The notes below the pieces were generated by a model that was given only the letters and a program-made list of their open reading frames with translations, was not told where the DNA came from and did not search any database. From NCBI RefSeq assembly GCF_004342485.1, contig NZ_SMBU01000002.1, forward strand, positions 248,001 through 312,000: a stretch of 64,000 nt of DNA, written 5' to 3'. The DNA is from Roseateles saccharophilus. Its GTDB lineage: Bacteria > Pseudomonadota > Gammaproteobacteria > Burkholderiales > Burkholderiaceae_C. Of this stretch, positions 38,856 through 47,640 are shown in pieces; the stretch's first letter is position 1; the number at the start of each line of letters is the position of its first letter. A program made the position numbers and the translations under genes.

Positions 38856-41516
38856 TCAAAACGGTGGCAGGTCCGCGCGCCCGGACACCTGGACCTTGAG
38901 CATCTGTCCCGGGGCGCGGTGCCCAGTGGCCGCGACCACCGGTTGCCCGCCACCGACCCACAGCGTCATCGGTCCCGCCTCCACCACGCGCCGGCCATCG
39001 GCCTGGACCACGCTCAACGCTTTGGCGTCCAGGTTGAAACTGATGCGGCGCGACTCTCCGGCGCGCAGCACGACGCGCTTGAAGGCAACGAGGGTGCGCT
39101 CCGGTGCCAGGGCGTCCGAGCGCCGGGCATAGACCTGCACCACCTCGGCCGCCTCGTGCGGGCCTTCGTTCTTCAACAGCACGGACAGCTGCGTGCCCTG
39201 ACCGGCGGGCACGCGCTTGTGGGCCAGCCTGGCCTGGGCATAGGCAAAGCGTGCATAGCCCAGGCCGTGGCCGAACGGGAATTCGGCCTCGCCCTTGAAC
39301 CAGCGGTAGGTTCGCCCCTGCATGCCGTAGTCGTTGAATGGCGGCAACTGGTCGACCGAGAGGTAGAAGGTCAGTGGCAGCCGGCCTGAAGGGCTGAAGT
39401 CGCCCGCCAGCAGTTCGGCCACGGCCTGGCCGCCTTCGCCGCCGGGATACCAGGCCTGCACGATGGCCGCGGCTTGCTGAATGCCGGCGCCGAAAGCCAT
39501 CGGGCTGCCGCTGAAGTTGACCAGCACCAGCGGGCGGCCCAGTGCCGCCAGGCGCTCCAGCAAGCGCCGCTGCGGCGCCGGCAGGTCGATCTGCGTGCGG
39601 TCGCCGCCGGAGAAGCCGGGGGCCAGCACTGTCATTTCTTCGCCCTCAAGCTCCCAGGTCAAGCCGCTGGCGAACACCACCAGGTCCGCGTCGCGCGCGG
39701 CAGCGAGGGCCGCCTCGTCGCTGGCGCCGGGGCGGCTCCACTGCAGGCGCTGCTCGCCGTCCCAGCCGGTCTGCAGCGCCTCGACCCGCACGGCGTAGGT
39801 CTGGCCCGCCTTCAGCGTCACGCCGCGGGTGCTGGTGGGCCAGGCGAGGTCCCACAGGTCGACCACCAGTTCGCCATCGATCCAGATTCGGTAGCCGCGA
39901 TTGCCCTTCAGACGGAGCAGGTGCTCGCCACTCTCGCCAGCGCGCAGGAAGCCGGTCCAGCGCGCCGATTCTTGGCGGTCATGGGCATTGGGCCAGCCCC
40001 ACTTGAACATGGCCTGCGGTGCGATGGCCGCCGAACTGGGCGCCCCTTCCAGCCTGGTGTTGGCAAAGCGCTCGAAGTTCAGGCCGGTGAGGGTGCAGCC
40101 GGCATCGACGCACAGATTGGCTGCCGGCAGGTCTTCCAACGGCGGTGCCACCCAACCGGTACCCTCGACAAAGCCGATGCGGGCTCCGGGGAAGCGCGCC
40201 TTCAGACCGGCCAGCAGGGTGACCGGCTTGGACGGCGTGCCGTTGTAGTTGCCCACCAGGGCATCCACGCTGTCGGCATTCGGACCGATCACGGCAATGC
40301 GCCGGGGCGCGGCCTTGAGCGGCAACACGCCATCGTTCTTCAGCAGCACCAGTGAGCGGCGCGCCGTCTCGAGGTTGAGCGCGCGGTGGGCCGGGGTGTC
40401 GAAGTCGCGCGCCGTGATTTCGGGGAAGGGCCGCTGCCCCGCTGCTGCGAGCAGTCCGAGCCGCAGCCGCACGTCGAACAGGCGCTGCAGCGCACGGTCG
40501 AGTTCGGGCTCGCTCAGCAGTCCTTGCTGTACGGCGGCCACGGTGGTGGCTGACTGGGCGGTCTTGTTGCCGCCGAAATCGCAGATGACATCTGTGCCGG
40601 CCCGAACGGCCACGGCCACGGCTTCCCCGGGTGTCTTCACGTAGTGGTGGGCCGAGTCCAAGTGGATGTCGGCCACGGCGCCGCAGTCGGAGACCACATG
40701 GCCCTGGAACTTCCATTCGTCGCGCAGATAGTGCTGCAGCAAGGGCTGATTTGCGCAGGCGGGCACGCCGTCTACCGCGTTGTAGGCGCACATGACCGAT
40801 TCGGCTCGGCCTTCGTTGACGGCCGCATGGAAGGCCGGCAGGTAGGTGTCCACCAGATCCCGAGGCGCGACTTTGACGTCCTCCTTGTGGCGGTTTGCCT
40901 CCGGGCCGCTGTGAACGGCGAAGTGCTTGACCGCGGCCGACACTCGAGGCCGGTCCGGATCCGGACCCTGCAGCCCCTGGATGAAGGCGACACCCATGCG
41001 AGAGGTCAGGTAGGGGTCTTCGCCATAGGTCTCCTGGCCGCGGCCCCAGCGCGGGTCGCGGAAGATGTTGACGTTGGGCGACCACACCGTGAGGCCGCGG
41101 TACAGGCCCGACGAGCCGTCGGCGCCGACCGTGTTCAGGAACTTGGCACGGAACTCGGTGCCGATGACCTTGCCCACGCGTTGCACGAGCGGCGTGTCCC
41201 AGGTCGCCGCCAGGGCGATGGCCTGAGGGAACACGGTCGCCACGTCGGCACGCGCCACGCCATGTAGACCCTCGCTCCACCAGTTGTAGGCCGGGATGCC
41301 CAGGCGTGGGATGGCCGGCGAGTCGTGCTGCAGCTGGCTGGCCTTCTCGGCCAGCGTCATCTGCGCCACCAGGGCCTGGGCCTGCTGCATCGAGGGCGTC
41401 AGCGGGGCGGCCGCGGCAGCGGTGACGAGCGACAAGGTCAGGGCGGCCAACTCGACGCCGGCCACCGCGCGCACAAAGCTGCGGCGGCCGGGTTGGGCAG
41501 GTGTCTTGGGGCTCAT
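38856..41516 (-). CDS. GH3 beta-glucosidase/beta-xylosidase with PA14 insertion
   Basis: 886 residues. Tat-like signal (GRRSFVRAVAGVELAALTLS). GH3 N-domain: NWWSEGLHGVARADVATVFP, KHFAVHSGPEANRH and nucleophile Asp near 275 in VVSDCGAVADIH. A PA14 module (about 510-615: WTGFLRAGESGEHLLRLKGN, RGYRIWIDGELVVDLWDLAW) splits the second alpha/beta domain; a C-terminal Fn3-like domain closes it. The WWSEGLHGV and TVFPQAIALAATWD blocks are shared by plant-type beta-xylosidases and bacterial beta-glucosidases, so both are possible. In this locus beta-glucosidase action on trimmed xyloglucan oligosaccharides is the more useful role. Begins one base after the GH74 stop. Confidence 0.88.
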   Translation of the reverse strand: MSPKTPAQPGRRSFVRAVAGVELAALTLSLVTAAAAAPLTPSMQQAQALVAQMTLAEKASQLQHDSPAIPRLGIPAYNWWSEGLHGVARADVATVFPQAIALAATWDTPLVQRVGKVIGTEFRAKFLNTVGADGSSGLYRGLTVWSPNVNIFRDPRWGRGQETYGEDPYLTSRMGVAFIQGLQGPDPDRPRVSAAVKHFAVHSGPEANRHKEDVKVAPRDLVDTYLPAFHAAVNEGRAESVMCAYNAVDGVPACANQPLLQHYLRDEWKFQGHVVSDCGAVADIHLDSAHHYVKTPGEAVAVAVRAGTDVICDFGGNKTAQSATTVAAVQQGLLSEPELDRALQRLFDVRLRLGLLAAAGQRPFPEITARDFDTPAHRALNLETARRSLVLLKNDGVLPLKAAPRRIAVIGPNADSVDALVGNYNGTPSKPVTLLAGLKARFPGARIGFVEGTGWVAPPLEDLPAANLCVDAGCTLTGLNFERFANTRLEGAPSSAAIAPQAMFKWGWPNAHDRQESARWTGFLRAGESGEHLLRLKGNRGYRIWIDGELVVDLWDLAWPTSTRGVTLKAGQTYAVRVEALQTGWDGEQRLQWSRPGASDEAALAAARDADLVVFASGLTWELEGEEMTVLAPGFSGGDRTQIDLPAPQRRLLERLAALGRPLVLVNFSGSPMAFGAGIQQAAAIVQAWYPGGEGGQAVAELLAGDFSPSGRLPLTFYLSVDQLPPFNDYGMQGRTYRWFKGEAEFPFGHGLGYARFAYAQARLAHKRVPAGQGTQLSVLLKNEGPHEAAEVVQVYARRSDALAPERTLVAFKRVVLRAGESRRISFNLDAKALSVVQADGRRVVEAGPMTLWVGGGQPVVAATGHRAPGQMLKVQVSGRADLPPF

Positions 41517-41517
41517 C

Positions 41518-43869
41518 TCAGTTGCTGTACAGCAGGCCCCGGCCCGTGCCGCTGACGTAGATGCGCCCATAGACGCTTTGGTCGGCCGCCAGCACGCCGA
41601 TGCCGCCGAACTGGTGGGCGTCGTCATTGAAGCGCGTCCAGGTCGTGCCGCCGTCGTCGGAGCGGTAGACGCCCCACACGCCGCCCCTGACGCCCACGAC
41701 GTAGACCGCTGCCGAGTAGGTGGCGCCAGGCGCTGCCTTGCCCAGGGCGATCAAACTGGCGCCCGACAGGCCGTTGGCGGAAGCGAAGCCGGTGAGCTGG
41801 GTCCAGGTCGCGCCCGAATCCACCGAGTGGTAGACGGTGTTTCCATCCGCCACCCAGAGGTCGCCCTCGACATTGGGGTTGACCGCCATATAGGTCGCGC
41901 CCCAGTCGTTCTTCGCCATACCCGCCGAAACGGAGCCTGGGCTCAATGTGAAGGTATGGCCGCCGTCCGTCGAGACGTAGACCTTGCCCTGCTCGTTGCT
42001 CCACGTGGCACCGCCGGAGTCGAAGGCATAGACCTTGTTGGGGTTCTTGCGGTCAGCTGCCAGGCGATAGCCACGTCCCCAACCCTGGCCGACGACAGCC
42101 AATGCCGGCAGATTCGTTGCCGTCCAACTTGCACCACTGTCCGTGGAGTAGGACGGCACCGAGTTGGCCGGGGACCAGATGACGTTGTTGCGGGACGGGA
42201 CCGCGACGCTGGCCTGGCCGCCGGTGTTTGCTGCCGCGCCGGCGGGCAGGGTGGCGAAATTCGCCCAGGTCTTGCCGCCATCGCCCGACCAATAGCCGAC
42301 GGCGGCGCCGGTCGAGTTGATGACGCCGCCGCCCGCGATGTAGAGCGGATCAGACCAATCCATGTCGGCAGCGTTGCCGTTGCTCCAACCGGTGCCGGGA
42401 TTCAGCGTCGGCTTGGTCGAGAGATCCGTATCGACCCACAGGCCCACGTCACCCGCACTGTTGAGGAACTTGTAGGGGGCGCCAGCCGGTGCTGCAGCCA
42501 CGGACAGGGTGGCGGTCTCCTCGAAGCCTTCAATGTCGCCGTGCCAGCTGGGCGTGGCCGAGGAGGCGTTGGTGGTCTCCATGATGCCGCCGCCATGCAC
42601 ATGCAGGACGTGATCGCGGTTGGCTGGGTCGATCTCGACATCGTCGACCCAGCCGGAAGCGGTTTCGCCGGGGTTCAGCGCCTCGATTTCACGCCAGGTC
42701 TTGCCGGCGTCGTCGGACAGCTGGACGATCTGCTGGCCGTTCCAGTTACCCCAGGAGTTGGTCACGCCGAGCGCGATGCGCGTCGTCGCGCCGCTGCCCT
42801 GAACCGACACGCCGCCAAGGCCGAAGTTGGTTCCGCCGTTGGGATCCTCGCTCTTGAGCAGGGTCCAGGTCGTGCCGTCGAACTTGTAGAGGCGGCCGGG
42901 GCCCCCGGCACCGGGGCCAGCGTCCTTGGTGAAGACCACGTAGAACACGCCATCGGCGGCACGCACCATGTGCGGAATATGCATGCCGGTAACCGGCGTG
43001 GTCACGGGGGTCCAGGTGGTGCCGGCGTCGGTGGACCGGTACAGGCTTGAAGTCAGGCTTGCCGCGCTGACGTAGTCGGGCGAGATGGCGGCATAGAGGG
43101 ACGGGGTGGCCGTGCCGCTGCCCTTGGTGCCGGTGTCGTAGAGGACCACGGAAACGCCATTGCCGTAGCCCTGGGCTCCCGTCATCGTCACGGGCGAGAG
43201 CGAGGTGACCTGGGCCCAGGTCTTGCCCGAGTCGGCGCTCTTCCACAGGCCGGCCTGGCGCGAGCCAAAGAACAGCGTCGTGGGCTTGTTGGGGTCCACC
43301 GCCAGGCGCTCGCCCAATGCCCGGCCGGGGTTGTTGCCACCGAGTGCGAATGGCACGTCAACGTGGGTCCAATGGTCGCCCCGGTCGCTGGACAGGTACA
43401 ACCGGCCGTTGCCCTCGAAGGTGTACATGCCGGCGGCCATGTAGACGAGCTGGTCGTTGTTCGGGTCCAGGGCGATGCTCTCGATGCCGTGGAAGCGGGC
43501 CTCGCCACCTCCGAAACCCAGGCCGTCGGTGATGGGCGTCCACGACTTGGTCGCCGGGTTCCAGCGGTAGGCGCCACCGATGTCGGTGCGGGCGTACAGC
43601 AGGTTGGGGGTGGTCGGATGGAAGATCAGACCGGTGACATAGCCGCCGCCGCCGAACTTCACGCTCGTCCAGGTCGCGGCAGCTGTGGGAGGCGGCGGAG
43701 GCGGGGGCGTCCCGCCGCCGCCGGAGGGCGGGGGAGGAGGAGGCGTCCCGCTGCCGGAGGGCGAGGGCGGGGGCGTCGGGGCCCCGCCACCGCCGCCACC
43801 GCCACCGCAGCCCGCCAAAATCGTGGCGGCAACAAGGGAAAGCGCGGTGAGTTGCTTGCTGAACTTCAT
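41518..43869 (-). CDS. Endo-xyloglucanase GH74, lipoprotein
   Basis: 783 residues. Signal peptide with lipobox LAGC, followed by a Gly run and a long Pro/Gly/Ser linker (residues ~21-63), so the enzyme is probably lipid-anchored and held away from the membrane. Two seven-bladed beta-propellers follow with repeated BNR-like motifs (STDAGTTWTPV, SDDAGKTWREI, STDGGHTFTLS). Catalytic Asp in LLYARTDIGGAYRW (~94) and Asp in GWVDDVEIDPANRDH (~405) are conserved. GH74 cleaves the xyloglucan backbone with inversion. No carbohydrate-binding module. It is clearly homologous along the whole catalytic region to the GH74 at 49447 but differs in anchoring and N-terminal module. Confidence 0.94.
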   Translation of the reverse strand: MKFSKQLTALSLVAATILAGCGGGGGGGGAPTPPPSPSGSGTPPPPPPSGGGGTPPPPPPPTAAATWTSVKFGGGGYVTGLIFHPTTPNLLYARTDIGGAYRWNPATKSWTPITDGLGFGGGEARFHGIESIALDPNNDQLVYMAAGMYTFEGNGRLYLSSDRGDHWTHVDVPFALGGNNPGRALGERLAVDPNKPTTLFFGSRQAGLWKSADSGKTWAQVTSLSPVTMTGAQGYGNGVSVVLYDTGTKGSGTATPSLYAAISPDYVSAASLTSSLYRSTDAGTTWTPVTTPVTGMHIPHMVRAADGVFYVVFTKDAGPGAGGPGRLYKFDGTTWTLLKSEDPNGGTNFGLGGVSVQGSGATTRIALGVTNSWGNWNGQQIVQLSDDAGKTWREIEALNPGETASGWVDDVEIDPANRDHVLHVHGGGIMETTNASSATPSWHGDIEGFEETATLSVAAAPAGAPYKFLNSAGDVGLWVDTDLSTKPTLNPGTGWSNGNAADMDWSDPLYIAGGGVINSTGAAVGYWSGDGGKTWANFATLPAGAAANTGGQASVAVPSRNNVIWSPANSVPSYSTDSGASWTATNLPALAVVGQGWGRGYRLAADRKNPNKVYAFDSGGATWSNEQGKVYVSTDGGHTFTLSPGSVSAGMAKNDWGATYMAVNPNVEGDLWVADGNTVYHSVDSGATWTQLTGFASANGLSGASLIALGKAAPGATYSAAVYVVGVRGGVWGVYRSDDGGTTWTRFNDDAHQFGGIGVLAADQSVYGRIYVSGTGRGLLYSN

Positions 43870-43909
43870 GGGAAGACCGGTCTGGGTTCGTGGTTTTGCG
43901 GCGACGTAA

Positions 43910-45823
43910 TCAAGGGGCGGTGATGGGCTCCAGCACGACCGCGGCGCCGCCGGCCGCGGCGAGCGACAGGCTGAGCACGTCCTTGGAGGTCACCGTGCGT
44001 TGCGTGCGCTGCACCTGGCGCGCGCCTTCGCCGTCCTGCCAGATCGTGGCCTTCCAGTGGCCGGGCGGCAGGAAGGTGAGCGAGACCTTCTCGGCGCGCG
44101 CCTGGTCGCTCGTCATCGCGCCGAGATACCAGGTCTTGCCCTGGCGACGCGCCAGCACGATGTCCTCACCCGGCTCGCCCTGGATGAAGCGGGTCTCGTC
44201 CCAGGCCGTGGGCACGCGCTTGATGAAGTCGAAGCCGGCCTCGCCGCGGTAGGCCGAGGGGTCATCCGAGACCATCTGCAGCGGGCTGTCGTAGACGACG
44301 TACATCGCCAGCGTCTGGCCGCGTGTGTTCTGCACCAGGGGCATCTCCGCGCGCACCTCGAAGGTCGCGGGCGTGGCGTTGCGGAAGCCGCCGGGCGTGT
44401 AGTCCATGGGCCCGGTCAGCATGCGGGTGTAGGGCAGCATCAAGTTGTGCCTCGGCGTCACACGCCGGTCCATCTTGCTCCACTCGGCGCCGAGCACGCC
44501 CTCCTGGGTGATGAAGTTGGGATAGGTGCGCTGCAGGCCGGCCGGCACGTAGGCGCCATGCAGGTCCAGCAGCAGGTGGCGCCTGGCGGTGGCGGCGGCG
44601 GCGCGGTGGTAGAAGTCCACCACCTGCTGGTCGTCGCGGTTCATGAAGTCGACCTTGATGCCTTTGATGCCCCAGCGGACGTAGGTGTCCAGCACCTCGT
44701 CCATGCGTGCGTCCAGATGCACCCAGTGAACCCACAACAGCAGGCTCACGTCCTTGGCCTGGGCGTACCGCACGAGTTCGGGCATGTCGATGCCGTCGGC
44801 CGGGCGGGTGATGTCGGTCTTGGGGTCGGCGTTGCAGCAGCCGCTCGGTCCCGAGGCCCAGTTGGCGTCGATGAGGTAGTAGGGGAAGCCGGACTCGGCG
44901 GCGAAGTCGATGAAGCGCTTGTAGGCCGCCATGTCGGGCTTCATGCCCACCAACGGGCCGGACCACCAGTCCCACGCTGCCTTGCCAGGCTTGACCCAGC
45001 TGAAATCGCCCGCCGGTGCCGGGTTGAGGTTGCCGACCAGCTGGTTCTCGATGAGCTTGCCGGCCTGGTCGGCCACCATGACGGCGCGCCAGGCGGTCGT
45101 CAGCCCGCCCGTCGAGACGTAGGCAGGGCCCTGGCGGCCGGGCACGCCGGACAACTGAACGCGCAGCGCGTCGCCCTCGCGCCGGAACGACGCGCCGGTA
45201 TAGGCCTGCAGGTGAGCCTGCGTGATGGCGTAGTGGGTGCGGCCGGACGGCGTGGCGCAGACGACGGGGACGTCATAGGCAGCGTCGGCCTTGAGCTGCG
45301 AGACGCGCTGGCGCTCGAACTGGACCTCGTGGGCACCATCGAGCGGGCTGATGAGGCAGGACGGGTCGCCGGCCGGCACGAAGGCCGTGCGCTCGCTGCG
45401 CAGCTTGACCCCGTCCGTACCTTCGATCCGGTAGCGGAAGGCCACGCCTTCGTCGTAGGCGCGTGCGTCGATGAAGACGCGCCGCCCGCCGCTCGCCTCG
45501 CGGAAGCCCAGAGTCGTGGCGACATAGTGGTCGCGCGCAGTCGCCGCCTTGGTTGCGACGAGAGGAATGACGTGGTCTTCCCGCGTGTCCTGGCGCGACT
45601 CCAGCTTCAACAGTCCGAAGGCGGGTTGGTCGTCCAGTTCCAGGCCCAGGGGCGAGGGTGCGATGACGGTCTCGCCCTTGCGGACGACGCTGAAGCTGCT
45701 GGCGTCGTCGGCGATGCGCAGCAGGGTTTGGCCGTCGGGAGAGACGATGACGAGGTCTGCCGCCTGCGCGCCGGCGGCGGCCAGGGCGAGGACGGCCGTG
45801 GCGATGCGATGGGTCTTTTCCAT
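43910..45823 (-). CDS. GH97 glycosidase, retaining alpha-galactosidase type
   Basis: 637 residues with signal peptide ending AGAQA. N-terminal GH97 beta-sandwich (VSPDGQTLLRIADDASSFSV, SPLGLELDDQ), then the barrel with AAWDWWSGPLVGMKPDMAAY, YYLIDANWASG, and IKGIKVDFMNRDDQQVVDFY. The Asp of KVDFM (~391) matches the nucleophile of the retaining branch of the family, not the Glu base of the inverting alpha-glucosidase branch. NFITQEGVLGAEWSKMD and the C-terminal VSLTFLPPGHWKATIWQDG domain are typical. Calcium-dependent exo-enzyme for alpha-D-galactose or beta-L-arabinopyranose. Exported. Confidence 0.88.
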   Translation of the reverse strand: MEKTHRIATAVLALAAAGAQAADLVIVSPDGQTLLRIADDASSFSVVRKGETVIAPSPLGLELDDQPAFGLLKLESRQDTREDHVIPLVATKAATARDHYVATTLGFREASGGRRVFIDARAYDEGVAFRYRIEGTDGVKLRSERTAFVPAGDPSCLISPLDGAHEVQFERQRVSQLKADAAYDVPVVCATPSGRTHYAITQAHLQAYTGASFRREGDALRVQLSGVPGRQGPAYVSTGGLTTAWRAVMVADQAGKLIENQLVGNLNPAPAGDFSWVKPGKAAWDWWSGPLVGMKPDMAAYKRFIDFAAESGFPYYLIDANWASGPSGCCNADPKTDITRPADGIDMPELVRYAQAKDVSLLLWVHWVHLDARMDEVLDTYVRWGIKGIKVDFMNRDDQQVVDFYHRAAAATARRHLLLDLHGAYVPAGLQRTYPNFITQEGVLGAEWSKMDRRVTPRHNLMLPYTRMLTGPMDYTPGGFRNATPATFEVRAEMPLVQNTRGQTLAMYVVYDSPLQMVSDDPSAYRGEAGFDFIKRVPTAWDETRFIQGEPGEDIVLARRQGKTWYLGAMTSDQARAEKVSLTFLPPGHWKATIWQDGEGARQVQRTQRTVTSKDVLSLSLAAAGGAAVVLEPITAP

Positions 45824-45852
45824 TCTTACTGTCTGTTTTGTGGGGGCGGTCT

Positions 45853-47505
45853 TCAGGCCACGCCGGCGCCGCGGATCTTCACGGCGACGGCGGGTGAACC
45901 GGCCAGGCCTTCGGGGAGCTTGATCTCCAGGCCGCGGGGCGTGCGCTTGAAGCTCAGGCTGTCGTTCGAGCCCACGGCCTCGATGTGGTCGATGGCGCCC
46001 GGTGCGACGGCCGAGTCCTGAGCCAGGCTGCGGATGCGCATCACGCCGTCGCGCGGCCAGCCCAGCGCGATCGCGTAGAGGGCGTTACCCTTGGTGGTGA
46101 AGCGGATGTCCTCGGCCGTCAGCGCCTTGGATGCGCCTTCGCTGAACATGCCGCCGCCAACCTTGGTCGGGCCTTCTCCGAACGTGCGCCACGGCCGCGT
46201 GCCGTAGATGGCCTCGCCGTTGCGCACCATCCAGGCGGCGATGTCCTCGAGGATCTTGCGCTCGTCGGAGTCGATGGTGCCGTCGCCGCGCAGTGGCACC
46301 GACAGCAGCAGGTTGCCGTTCTTGGAGACGATGTCGCAGAGGCGGTGGATGACGGTGCCGGCCGGCTTGTACTGGTGGTTCTCGAAGATGCCGCGGCTGT
46401 AGTGCCAGTCGCCCAGGCAGGTGTCAGTCTGCCAGGGCAGGGGTTCGATGTTCTCGCGAAAGCCCCGCTCCACGTCCTCGACCAGGGCGGGGCGCCATTC
46501 GTCGGGCATCACCTTGCCGTTGACCACGGCTTCCAGCTTGCCGCCGTTCCAGGCCATGCTGGCGTTATAGAAGTGGGCGGTGATGTCGAGGCCGGCCTGG
46601 CCCAGGGGTAGGGTCGTGTTGTCGAAATAGACCAGGTCGGGGCGGTAGCTGTCGATGAGGTCGCGGCAGCGCAGGAACCATTGGCGCGTGAAGGCCGGGT
46701 TGTGCAGCGGCGGCTTCTCGTCCCAGTGGGCAGTCTGCTCCTGCTGCCAGGCTTCGACGCTGCGGATCGTCTTGAAGCCATCGGGCATGACGATGTTGCG
46801 GCCGGTGTAGAGGTCCTGCGGGTCCAGGCCTTCCCACCACTGGCCCTTGCCGTCGGCCTTGGTCAGGTGGAAGGCGTCGTAGCGCTGGCCGGCGTAGGGG
46901 CCTTCGGGGTCGTAGCCGTAGGCGGGCTGGAACCAATGCCAGGCATGGGCGCTGTGGTTGCTGACGCCGAAGCGCAGGCCGCGCTTACGGGCGGCCTTCT
47001 CCCAGATGCCGATGAGGTCCTTCTTGGGTCCCACGCGCACGGTGTTCCAGCCGTGGTACTTGGAGTTGTAGTTGTCCTGGTTGTCGTGGTGGTTGGCCAG
47101 GGCGACGAAGTACTTGGCGCCGGCCTTCACATACAGGTCCAGCAGCGCGTCGGGGTCCCAGTTCTCGGCTCGCCAGAGGTTCTGGATCTCCATGAAGCCG
47201 GCCTTGGTGGGATGGCCGTAGGTCCGCACGTGATGGTCGTACTGCCAGTTGCCCTGGATGTACATGCGCCGGGCGTACCAGTCGCCCATCTCCGGCACGC
47301 ACTGCGCGCTCCAGTGGGCCCAGATGCCGAACTTGGCGTCGCGGAACCAGTCGGGGGTGCGGTAGTTCTCGACGAGGGAGTCCCATGTGGGCTGGAAGGC
47401 CGCCGGCGCGGCTCGGGCGCCCGTCAGGCCGGTGGCGCCCGCGGAGGCCGCTGCGGCGCTGAGGAAAGAGCGGCGGGTCCAGGGGAGGGCAGAGTTTGCA
47501 GTCAT
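45853..47505 (-). CDS. Alpha-L-fucosidase-like GH29, copy 2
   Basis: 550 residues, Tat-like signal (TRRSFLSAAAASAGATG). Barrel motifs: DAKFGIWAHWSAQCVPEMGD, KYFVALANHHDNQDNYNSKY, and nucleophile region RPDLVYFDNTTLPLG (Asp ~292). Closing motif SKNGNLLLSVPLRGDGTIDS is typical. A C-terminal beta domain follows with a jelly-roll pattern. It differs strongly from the GH29 at 20055 (DHHVRTYGHPTKAGFMEIQN insertion, NHHDN in place of RHHDG), so it belongs to another branch and may act on alpha-1,3/1,4-fucose or on alpha-L-galactose-like residues. ATG at 47505 chosen as start of the signal peptide. Confidence 0.87.
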   Translation of the reverse strand: MTANSALPWTRRSFLSAAAASAGATGLTGARAAPAAFQPTWDSLVENYRTPDWFRDAKFGIWAHWSAQCVPEMGDWYARRMYIQGNWQYDHHVRTYGHPTKAGFMEIQNLWRAENWDPDALLDLYVKAGAKYFVALANHHDNQDNYNSKYHGWNTVRVGPKKDLIGIWEKAARKRGLRFGVSNHSAHAWHWFQPAYGYDPEGPYAGQRYDAFHLTKADGKGQWWEGLDPQDLYTGRNIVMPDGFKTIRSVEAWQQEQTAHWDEKPPLHNPAFTRQWFLRCRDLIDSYRPDLVYFDNTTLPLGQAGLDITAHFYNASMAWNGGKLEAVVNGKVMPDEWRPALVEDVERGFRENIEPLPWQTDTCLGDWHYSRGIFENHQYKPAGTVIHRLCDIVSKNGNLLLSVPLRGDGTIDSDERKILEDIAAWMVRNGEAIYGTRPWRTFGEGPTKVGGGMFSEGASKALTAEDIRFTTKGNALYAIALGWPRDGVMRIRSLAQDSAVAPGAIDHIEAVGSNDSLSFKRTPRGLEIKLPEGLAGSPAVAVKIRGAGVA

Positions 47506-47525
47506 GGCAGTCACGAAGGAAAAGT

Positions 47526-47551
47526 GCGCGGGAGGCGTTGGCGTCCCGCGC
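47526..47551 (-). terminator. Hairpin between the GH5 and GH29 genes
   Basis: GCGCGGGA/TCCCGCGC form an 8-bp stem with 10-nt loop, followed leftward by ACTTTTCC. It lies in a 135-bp gap, one of the largest in the array, and may cause partial termination so that distal genes are expressed less. Confidence 0.45.
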
Positions 47552-47640
47552 TTGGGAAAAGTGCGGGCGCCGGGCCCGCTGTTCACTGGACGCTGTCGAG
47601 AGAGGTGGCGAACGTCGCCAGGGCCCCCTCGAACGATCCA

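Noticed and set aside
41518-43869. Gly/Pro-rich stretch in the GH74 lipoprotein as possible frameshift or repeat artefact
   Set aside because: The frame stays open through lipobox, Gly run and Pro spacer into the propeller, a usual design for surface-tethered enzymes.
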